Part shown: positions 36,115 to 42,301 of the stretch, one piece after another
Position numbering within the stretch: position 1 is the stretch's first letter
How the letters are laid out: each line of letters opens with the position of its first letter
Assembly (NCBI GenBank): GCA_963796705.1
Contig: CAWCMK010000001.1
Coordinates: 620,001-684,000 of the forward strand
Direction: 5' to 3'
Source: VRUE01 sp963796705
GTDB taxonomy: Bacteria; Actinomycetota; Thermoleophilia; Solirubrobacterales; 70-9
DNA: 64,000 nucleotides
Translations under genes and position numbers: made by a program
Notes under the pieces: generated by a model
Database searches by the model: none
What the model was told of the DNA's origin: nothing
Seen by the model: the letters and a program-made list of their open reading frames with translations, nothing else

Positions 36115-37123
36115 TGTAGTTCTAACAACGTTGTTCATCGGGCCTCCTTGGAGGCTGGGGGTGTCTACCCACCCAGCAACAAGGAGGACACCGGATGAAG
36201 CTCCACGCTATGCCCCCTTCGGCCCGAAGGGGAGACGACGATGGTCAGGCGCGTCACCGAGCAACGGTGGTCGCTCGCGGAGGCGGCCGAGGCCGCCGGA
36301 GTGAGCGAGCGCACCGCCTGCAAGTGGACCCAGCGCTACCGCTCGAAGGAGAGGTCGGCCTCTGGGATCGAAGCTCGGCACCGCGCTCGGTGCCAAACCG
36401 CACCCCCGAGGACCGCGTCGCGGCGATCGCCGCCTTGCGTCGGGTGCGAATGACCGGGCCGAGATCGCCGAGGTGCTGGAGATGGCGAGTTCCACGGTCT
36501 CCGCGGTGCTGTCGCGGATGGCCTGGGACGCTCGCCGCCTGGAGCCGGAGCCTCAACGATACGAGCGAGCCAACCGGGGGAGCTGATCCACATCGACGTC
36601 AAGAAGCTGGTGCGGATCGAGAAGGGTGCCGGTCACCGGGTGACCGGCAAGCGCACCTCCCAGGCCAAGGGCGCGGCTGGGAGCGGGTCACGTCTGCGTC
36701 GACGATGCGACCCGTCTCGCCTACGTGGAGGTCCTCAGCGACGAAAAGGGGAGGACCGCCGTCGGCTTCCTGAAGCGCGCCCTCGCCTTCTACTCAGCCC
36801 ACGGCATCACCGTCGAGCGGGTGATGACCGACAACGGCCCGGCCTACCTCTCGATCGCCCATGCCATCGCCTGCCGGGCTTGGGGGTCCGCCACATCCGC
36901 ACCCGTCCCTACCGGCCGCGCACCAACGGCAAGGCCGAGCGCTTCATCCGCACGATGCTCGGCGGCTGGGCCTACGGGGCCATCTACCGCGACTCCGCCC
37001 AACGCACCGCGGCGCTATCCGGCTGGCTGGAGTTCTATAACTGGCGCAGACCGCATGGCTCTCTCAGTCACAAGTCGCCCGGGGCTCGCCTTCGCGAGCT
37101 GAACAACGTTGCTGGGTCTTACA
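36115..37123 (+). mobile_element. IS481-family insertion sequence with 6-bp target duplication
   Basis: The element has TGT...ACA ends and imperfect terminal inverted repeats of about 22 bases: left TGTAGTTCTAACAACG..., right (complement) TGTAAGACCCAGCAACG..., both running into TTGTTC. It is flanked on both sides by GCTAGA (36109-36114 and 37124-37129), a clear target-site duplication. It is ~1,009 bases long and carries one DDE transposase gene. The ends are intact but the transposase frame is broken many times, so the copy looks unable to move on its own. Confidence 0.85.
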
Positions 37124-37128
37124 GCTAG
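36195..37128 (+). pseudogene. IS481-type DDE transposase, multiply frameshifted
   Basis: Pieces in three frames reconstruct one protein. They are an N-terminal helix-turn-helix (TEQRWSLAEAAEAAGVSERT), then RSSAPRSVPNRTPEDRVAA and AEIAEVLEMASSTVSAVLSRM. The integrase core follows with Asp in LIHIDVKKL, Asp in MTDNGPAY and Glu in NGKAERFIRT, and the C-terminus is FYNWRRPHGSLSHKSPGARL. At least six frame changes are needed (near 36205, 36235, 36350, 36455, 36580, 36680-36695 and 36885), nearly all looking like single-base losses. ATG 36195 follows an aaggagg. The gene is inactive as sequenced. Confidence 0.85.
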
Positions 37129-37514
37129 AGATCTGGTGCTGAAGATTCTCCCGGCGCAGCGCGTCTTCGGGGTGGCTCCGAGCCAGTGGCGGCCGTCCCG
37201 TCGCCCGGTAGGGCGATCGCCAACCTAGCGGCGCGCCTTCACCGCACTGCCTCAAGCCCAACCCCAGGGGAGGGGCGGGCCGGAGTAGGCGAGCAGTCAC
37301 CGGCGGCTGGGCAACCCGGAAATACTCGATCGCCGCCGGGCCGCCCGGACGCCATCCAGTAGCGCAGCGGCGAGTGACAGGGCCGGTAGGGACCGCGGTC
37401 GCGTTTGCATTCGAACTCCCTGACCCTGGTATGCGAGTAAAAGCGAACGCGGACTCGGCGTGACGGGTTCGGGAATGGGGGTAGGGCTCCAAGTGAAGAA
37501 CGGTGCCGGGCCGC
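37124..37514. repeat. duplicated block, copy 2
   Basis: Second copy of the block at 35718-36108. The two share everything from GCTAGAGATCTGG to GTGCCGGGCCGC except a few short indels (an extra C near 37456, an extra CTC/TC near 37488). It starts right at the IS target duplication and continues into the tRNA-fragment region. Confidence 0.75.
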
Positions 37515-37545
37515 ACGGGCGCTCCGAACGGTTCGGTGGAGGTGA

Positions 37546-37592
37546 TGCGCCCGACGAGAATCGAACTCGCGACCTTCGGCTTGAAAGACCGA
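37546..37592 (-). other. 3-prime tRNA fragment (putative attachment site)
   Basis: On the minus strand this reads as a 17-base anticodon arm with loop CTTTCAA (anticodon UUC, Glu-like) and a variable loop AGGTC. A T-arm with TTCGATT and the acceptor strand CGGGCGC plus A follow. The 5-prime half (acceptor and D-arm) is missing. Such 3-prime fragments are the usual scar of integration into a tRNA gene. A short palindrome CCGAAC-G-GTTCGG sits beside it (37524-37536), and ATGTAGCC occurs at 37650, 37661 and 37975. Confidence 0.65.
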
Positions 37593-37688
37593 GGGCCAAT
37601 TCGGCGCAGATTTGGCTCTAGGGGCCGGATTTCGCCGATGGGCCTTTCGATGTAGCCCAAATGTAGCCAGCGGTCGCCAGTGGTTACA

Positions 37689-37862
37689 TCACTTCAGGCC
37701 GAGTTCTCGTCTGACCTGCGCAAGCGGGATCGTTGGCACTCCAGCCTTGAGTTCGTTAATGGCTTCTTGAACCGCTGCCTCCTCACCAGAGGAGATCTCC
37801 TCGTCCTCTAGAGGGGCGTCTTCGAGAATGCGGAGCAGTGGATCTTGTCCCTGGGCGGCGGC
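37689..37862 (-). pseudogene. relic of a small antitoxin-like gene
   Basis: On the minus strand, codons ending at TGA 37689 read DPLLRILEDAPLEDEEIS, EEAAVQEAINELKAG and a final PLAQVRRELGLK. This is the pattern of small antitoxins with a DPLL...AP.D.E..S.EE opening. The frame has no start: the expected ATG (37868-37866) is immediately followed by TAG. It is too short to stand out by length and probably decayed or indel-hit at the start codon. No toxin gene is adjacent on this strand. Confidence 0.5.
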
Positions 37863-37953
37863 CTACATAGGCCAAGGAGTCAGCTGAGCCCGCCTCGACT
37901 CTCTGTCCTTCTGAGCTCACCCGAACAGGCTAGCCGAGAGCTGGTCTAAACCA

Positions 37954-37976
37954 AGATGGCCATCTCGCGCTAAAAT
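37954..37976 (+). promoter_or_regulatory. operator palindrome and -10 of the phd-vapC operon
   Basis: AGATGGCCATCT (37954-37965) is a perfect 12-base palindrome directly upstream of TAAAAT (37971-37976), 10 bases before the antitoxin ATG. This placement suits autorepression by the antitoxin or antitoxin-toxin complex (known for the family, inferred here). The transcript would have almost no leader. Confidence 0.5.
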
Positions 37977-37986
37977 GTAGCCACCT

Positions 37987-38256
37987 ATGGAGAAGGCAAC
38001 AGTCGGCATTCGAGAGTTGAAGGACAGTGCCAGTTCGATCATCGACCGCGTCGAGGCGGGCGAGCCGATCATGGTCACCCGCCGCGGTCGACCGGTAGCG
38101 CAGATCGTCTCCGCCGCAATGCCGCCACATCTGGCGGCGCTGGTCGCAGAGGGCGCGGTACGGCCTGCGGAAGGGACTCGCCACCTGCCGAAGCCAGCCA
38201 AACCGCGAGGGACAGGCAAGAGCGCCGCCGAGTACGTCTCCGAGGGTCGGCGCTGA
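37987..38256 (+). CDS. type II antitoxin, Phd/YefM family
   Basis: An 89-residue protein: VGIRELKDSASSIIDRVEAGEPIMVTRRGRPVAQIV is a complete Phd/YefM fold (DNA-binding dimer). A Pro/Lys-rich C-terminal tail (HLPKPAKPRGTGKSAAEYV) would wrap the toxin. It binds and neutralises the VapC-type toxin encoded immediately downstream and should repress the operon through the palindrome at 37954-37965. Its stop overlaps the toxin start (CTGA). The first bases, including CCACCTATGGAGAA, recur as a relic at 32.6 kb. Confidence 0.9.
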   Translation: MEKATVGIRELKDSASSIIDRVEAGEPIMVTRRGRPVAQIVSAAMPPHLAALVAEGAVRPAEGTRHLPKPAKPRGTGKSAAEYVSEGRR

Positions 38257-38681
38257 GCCTCTATCTCGATACCAGCGCGCTCGTCAAGCTGCTGGTCGCC
38301 GAGCCGGGCACCGAGGACGCCCAAGGCGCCTACGAAAACACTGACCGAGTGCGCACCACTGCGATTGCTCACCTCGAGGCCACCTCAGCGCTGGTGAGGA
38401 TGAAGAAGGGCAAGCGACTGACGGCCGGGCAGTTGAGCAAGGGGCTCGAGGACCTGGAGAGACTGTGGCGCGGCCTATATGTGCACGCGCTCAGCGACGC
38501 GCTGCTCGCCCAGGCCGCCGAGAGCGCCGAAGCGCACGGGCTGCGTGCCTACGATGCAGTCCACCTGGCGGGCGCACTCTCGTTTCGCGATGGAGAAAAT
38601 CTCGAACTCGCCTGCTGGGACAAGGAGCTGCGGCAGGCGGCCGATATTTACGGATTCAGGTTGGTTCCTCAGCAACTCTAG
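38253..38681 (+). CDS. vapC: type II toxin, VapC-like PIN-domain ribonuclease
   Basis: About 142 residues with the four acidic PIN residues: Asp6 in LYLDTSALVK, Glu42 in HLEATSAL, Asp101 in YDAVHLAGAL and Asp123 in CWDKEL. It is expected to cleave RNA (tRNA or rRNA in studied VapCs) when freed from its antitoxin. No ATG, GTG or TTG lies upstream of LYLDTS in frame; the only fitting start is CTG 38253, which overlaps the antitoxin stop as CTGA. Starting at ATG 38349 would drop the first catalytic Asp, so the CTG start, or a mutated GTG, is preferred. Confidence 0.88.
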   Translation: MSLYLDTSALVKLLVAEPGTEDAQGAYENTDRVRTTAIAHLEATSALVRMKKGKRLTAGQLSKGLEDLERLWRGLYVHALSDALLAQAAESAEAHGLRAYDAVHLAGALSFRDGENLELACWDKELRQAADIYGFRLVPQQL

Positions 38682-38705
38682 AGGCGGGCGAGCCCGACCC
38701 TCGAA

Positions 38706-38745
38706 CTAGCCGATCACCGCGCGGATCGCGTCGTGGCTGCGCTGC
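38706..38745 (-). pseudogene. relic of a tyrosine integrase 3-prime end (40-base copy)
   Basis: 39 of 40 bases equal 57074-57113, the end of the integrase gene. The minus strand reads QRSHDAIRAVIG then TAG. The rest of the gene is absent. It lies just after the vapC stop and may be a recombination scar or an att-like site. Confidence 0.7.
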
Positions 38746-38758
38746 GCAAAGCGTCGGC

Positions 38759-39331
38759 CTACCAGCTCGGCCCGCGGCGCAAGCCTCTTCGCAGGCCGAG
38801 TCCGAGCGCCAGGCCCACGGCAACGATCGCGGTGACCAGAAGGACGCCGCTTGTTGTGGAGTAGCCACTGTCAACAGTCGCGACATCACCGAGCGTCGGA
38901 CTGCCGTGCCGGTCCCCAGACCCTACGCCGCGCGCGACCTGGTCACTATTGCCGCCGCTCGCCGGTCCGCCGCCTGAGGCCGATCCCCGCCCTGTGACCG
39001 CGGCCCCGCCTTCGCCGCCGGCATGGGCCGTACCGCCGGTGCCCGGGCCGGAGACGCCTTCGCCGAACAGCGGCGCCGGTTCCACCGAGCCGTTCTTGCC
39101 GACGCCGGTCTTTCCGGCGGCTTCGTTCCGGGCCCGGGAAAGTGGCAGCGCGTATTCGGTTCCGGCCGGGCTCCCGGGGTCGAAGTGAACGCCCTTTTCG
39201 GCTGCACGCGCGGACCCGGCATATACCGCAGCCAAAATCGTTATTCCCAGTAGGCAGGTCAGTACCATCGCCAGGCGAAACCGGCGACGGGGGACGCTGT
39301 TTCTGAGCAAGGGGGCCACCACGCTGAGCAT
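38759..39331 (-). CDS. exported protein with C-terminal membrane anchor
   Basis: About 190 residues: a signal/anchor (MVLTCLLGITILAAVYAGSARA), a Gly/Ser/Ala-rich low-complexity middle (GRGSASGGGPASGGNS) and a C-terminal helix (GVLLVTAIVAVGLALGLGLRRG) with a basic tail. This looks like a wall-spanning surface protein; there is no sortase motif before the helix. The ATG at 39331 shares CATG with the start of the divergent hydrolase gene. A TTG a few codons downstream (LLRNSVPRRR) is an alternative start. Function is unknown. Confidence 0.6.
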   Translation of the reverse strand: MLSVVAPLLRNSVPRRRFRLAMVLTCLLGITILAAVYAGSARAAEKGVHFDPGSPAGTEYALPLSRARNEAAGKTGVGKNGSVEPAPLFGEGVSGPGTGGTAHAGGEGGAAVTGRGSASGGGPASGGNSDQVARGVGSGDRHGSPTLGDVATVDSGYSTTSGVLLVTAIVAVGLALGLGLRRGLRRGPSW

Positions 39332-40436
39332 GCGGACTTTAAAGCAGAGGATCTGGCTATTGGCCGCCGTCGTCTTCTCGGCGGCGGTGCTCTCGAGCGT
39401 CGCCACCCCGGCCGCATCTGCCGCGGTCACGACCAAGAAGCTCATCTGGGGGCCTTATGACGCCAAGGCATTCGAGACCTACGCCGATCTCGGCGCGGGC
39501 CTATACGAGATCACTATCAACTGGTCTCGGATCGCCCACAGCCGGCCCGCCAACCCGACCGGTCCCGCCGACCCCGCCTACGAATGGCCACCGGCGGTCA
39601 CGGAAGCGATCGCCAACGCTAAGGAACACGGGATCCAGGTCGTGCTGGAGGTCTCCGGAGCGCCTGAATGGGCAAATGGCGGCAAACCCTGGCGCTGGGC
39701 GCCCAAGAACCCGCAGGACTACGCCAACTTCGTCGCCGCGGCCTCGAAGGAGTGGCCGCAGGTGCATTACTGGCAGATCTGGGGGGAGCCCTGCCGTCGC
39801 GAAAACTTCATGCCGCTGCCCCATGTCGAAGGCCTGTACCTGACGCCCTCCCAACGCCGAGCGCCGGAACGGTACGCGCAGATCCTCGACGATTCCTATG
39901 AAGCACTGAAGCAGGTCAATCCCGCCAACCTGGTGATCGGCGGCAACACCTTCAGCGGCGGCGACATCCGCCCGCTGACCTACATCAAATACCTGCGCCT
40001 GCCGGACGGGAAGCCGCCGCGCATGGACATGTACGGAATGAATCCGTTCGGCTACCGCCGCCCGGACCTCGCCAAAGGACTGATCAACCCGAAGAGTGGC
40101 GTCGCCGATTTCTGCGACCTCGACGTCGTCGCGCACTATCTGGACAAGTACCTCGCGCGCGACGGGCGCGACCACAAGCTGCCGTTGTTCCTCTCCGAGT
40201 ACTTCCTGCCGACCAACAAGAACGTCGAATTCGAATACTGGGTCTCGAAGAAGACCGCGGCGAGCTGGCTGACCTCCGCCTTCAAGATCGAGCGCAACTG
40301 GAGCAGGATCTACACGCTCGGCTGGTTCTCGCTCGAAGACGACAAGCCGACCGGTCCCGGGAACCACGTGGACCGCGGCTTGCTCACGTATACAGGCGTC
40401 AAAAAGCCTGCGTACTACGCCTTCAAACGGGGCTAG
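39330..40436 (+). CDS. exported clan-A glycoside hydrolase-like protein
   Basis: A 368-residue protein with a signal peptide (WLLAAVVFSAAVLSSVATPAASA) and a TIM-barrel pattern of GH-A enzymes. Glu153 in YWQIWGEP is the likely acid/base and Glu290 in LFLSEYFLP the likely nucleophile. INWSRIAHSRPANPTG and VVLEVSGAPEWANG are typical barrel strands (GH39/GH5-like). It should cut or remodel a beta-linked polysaccharide outside the cell; its place at the edge of the polysaccharide locus suggests it acts on the product (inferred). The 3-prime end overlaps the convergent methyltransferase by 4 bases. Confidence 0.8.
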   Translation: MRTLKQRIWLLAAVVFSAAVLSSVATPAASAAVTTKKLIWGPYDAKAFETYADLGAGLYEITINWSRIAHSRPANPTGPADPAYEWPPAVTEAIANAKEHGIQVVLEVSGAPEWANGGKPWRWAPKNPQDYANFVAAASKEWPQVHYWQIWGEPCRRENFMPLPHVEGLYLTPSQRRAPERYAQILDDSYEALKQVNPANLVIGGNTFSGGDIRPLTYIKYLRLPDGKPPRMDMYGMNPFGYRRPDLAKGLINPKSGVADFCDLDVVAHYLDKYLARDGRDHKLPLFLSEYFLPTNKNVEFEYWVSKKTAASWLTSAFKIERNWSRIYTLGWFSLEDDKPTGPGNHVDRGLLTYTGVKKPAYYAFKRG

Positions 40437-41332
40437 GAGAGAGGACGCCGGCCGGAGAGTGCGACCGGGAAGCCCTGGCGACGGATGTCGGTCAGCCCCG
40501 CGTCCCTGAACCACCCCTCGACCTCCTGCCAGCCGTGCTTCCACTGGTATTTGGGCGCGTACCAATCGAAGGTGTCCAGAACCCTCCACTCGGGATCCGG
40601 GTGGTTCGAGACGGGCAGCACTGGCGTCAGATAACGACCTAAGCGCGTTCGATAGAGGCGGCCAAGAGGCGCGATGGCCCGGCAGAGCTTCAGCAGCCGC
40701 TCGTCGTCCATCCTTGTCGTCGCCCTGCGATAGAAATCCGACGAGCGGTACCAGAACGAACGCTCGCTCGAATAGACCCAGATCGCAATCTTTCCGCCGG
40801 GTCTCAGCAGGGGGGGCAACTGCTCGAATGCGGCCCGGGTGTCCGGGGTGTGATGGAGGACGCCGATCGAGTAGATCAGGTCAAAGGACTCCCGCCGCAG
40901 AGGTAGGTCGAAGACGTCGGCCTGGAGAAATGCGGTGTTGGGAAGATCTCCGAGATTGCGCTGCGCGGCCTCGACCGCCACCGAAAGGTCGACCCCGACG
41001 ACATGGGCCCCATGTGAGGCGGCGACGTCGGCGAAGCGGCCCATGCCGCAGCCCACGTCGAGCACTGTTTTGCCCTCTAGTTCCCCTGGGGAGAAGCCGG
41101 TCTTCTGGAAGAACGTCAGGCGCGACTCGATCCGGTTCTCGTCAGGGCGGTCGAGCTGCGTCCGTTCGAACCAATTCCACTCCTTGCCAAAGCTCCCGGC
41201 GTAGGAATCCGAGTCGACGAATCGGAGCACCCCGTCCGAGCGGTGCGGCTCCCGAGACGGCGCCAGCACTTCGTCCAGCCAAGCTGGATCCGCGACCGCG
41301 CTGTCTCCGTTGGGAATGCCCCTGTCTGCCAT
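40433..41332 (-). CDS. class I SAM-dependent methyltransferase
   Basis: A 299-residue cytosolic enzyme. Motif I is VLDVGCGMGRFADVA, the acidic residue after beta-2 is in VVGVDLS, and motif IV/post-I parts are ADVFDLPLRRESFDLIYSIGVLHHTPD. The C-terminal half (FWYRSSDFYRRATTRM, TFDWYAPKYQWKHGW) matches the group often found in glycan loci and probably methylates a sugar or lipid-linked intermediate (inferred). The ATG at 41332 was chosen because the family part follows; it is head-to-head with the epimerase gene, 21 bases apart. Confidence 0.85.
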   Translation of the reverse strand: MADRGIPNGDSAVADPAWLDEVLAPSREPHRSDGVLRFVDSDSYAGSFGKEWNWFERTQLDRPDENRIESRLTFFQKTGFSPGELEGKTVLDVGCGMGRFADVAASHGAHVVGVDLSVAVEAAQRNLGDLPNTAFLQADVFDLPLRRESFDLIYSIGVLHHTPDTRAAFEQLPPLLRPGGKIAIWVYSSERSFWYRSSDFYRRATTRMDDERLLKLCRAIAPLGRLYRTRLGRYLTPVLPVSNHPDPEWRVLDTFDWYAPKYQWKHGWQEVEGWFRDAGLTDIRRQGFPVALSGRRPLS

Positions 41333-41353
41333 GATGCCGCCGGTGATTCTGCC

Positions 41354-42301
41354 ATGAAGGCACTCGTGACCGGCGGCGCCGGCTTCATCGGCTCGCACCT
41401 AGTCTCACGCCTCGCGGGAGAAGGTCACGATGTGCGGGTGCTCGATAACTTCTCCACCGGATCGCGCTCGAACCTCTCGGATCTCCCCGCCGACCTCGAC
41501 CTGATCGAGGGCGACATCCAGAGCTACGAGCGCGCCCACAACGCCGTCCAGGGCTGCGAGTTCGTCTTCCACCAGGCAGCACTTCCTTCGGTGCCGCGCT
41601 CGATCCAGGATCCGTTGACGAGCACCGCGGTGAACGTGACCGGGACGCTGAACCTGCTGCTCGCCGCGCGCGACAGCGGCGTGCGCCGCGTCGTCTATGC
41701 CTCCTCCTCGTCGATCTATGGCGCCGACCGGACGCTGCCGAAGAGAGAGGACCGGGCGCTGATGCCGATCTCCCCCTACGCGGTCGCCAAGCTGGCCAGC
41801 GAGGGCTACTGCCGCAGCTTCTCGGAGGTCTATGGGCTGGAGACCGTCGCGATCCGCTACTTCAACGTCTTCGGCCCGCGGCAGGACCCGCTGTCACAGT
41901 ACGCGGCGGTGATCCCACGCTTCATAACCGCCTTGCTCGCCGGCGAGGCCCCGATCGTCTACGGAGACGGCGAGCAGTCGCGCGACTTCACCTACGTCGA
42001 CAACGTCGTCGAGGCGAACCTGCTCGCGGCCGTCGCGGAGGGCGCGTCAGGCAAGGCCTTCAACGTCGCCTGCGGGGAGCGGATCAGCCTCAACCGCTTG
42101 CTCGACGAGCTGCGTTCGATCATCGGCACGGAGGTCGAACCGAACTACCTCGAAGGGCGGCCGGGCGACGTCAAGCATTCACTCGCCGACATCTCCCGAG
42201 CCCGTGACCAACTCGGCTACGAGCCGCTCGTCAAACTGGACGAGGGGCTGCGCCGGACCGTCGAGTACCTGCGGGACCGTTCGCTCAGCCAGGCTCTCTG
42301 A
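41354..42301 (+). CDS. NAD-dependent nucleotide-sugar epimerase/dehydratase (extended SDR)
   Basis: A 315-residue protein with the NAD-binding GGAGFIGSHL at the start, the catalytic Ser in SSSSIYG and the YAVAK (YxxxK) motif. RYFNVFGPRQDP and YGDGEQSRDFTYVDN are typical of UDP-glucose 4-epimerase/WbpP-like enzymes. It converts a UDP-sugar to a building block for the glycan. ATG 41354 begins the fold directly. Its 3-prime end overlaps the convergent polymerase gene by 17 bases. A second enzyme of this family is encoded at 52706. Confidence 0.9.
   Translation: MKALVTGGAGFIGSHLVSRLAGEGHDVRVLDNFSTGSRSNLSDLPADLDLIEGDIQSYERAHNAVQGCEFVFHQAALPSVPRSIQDPLTSTAVNVTGTLNLLLAARDSGVRRVVYASSSSIYGADRTLPKREDRALMPISPYAVAKLASEGYCRSFSEVYGLETVAIRYFNVFGPRQDPLSQYAAVIPRFITALLAGEAPIVYGDGEQSRDFTYVDNVVEANLLAAVAEGASGKAFNVACGERISLNRLLDELRSIIGTEVEPNYLEGRPGDVKHSLADISRARDQLGYEPLVKLDEGLRRTVEYLRDRSLSQAL

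Noticed and set aside
37546..37660. complete tRNA gene on the minus strand
   Set aside because: The anticodon arm, T-arm and acceptor 3-prime strand are present, but no D-arm or matching 5-prime acceptor strand precedes them.
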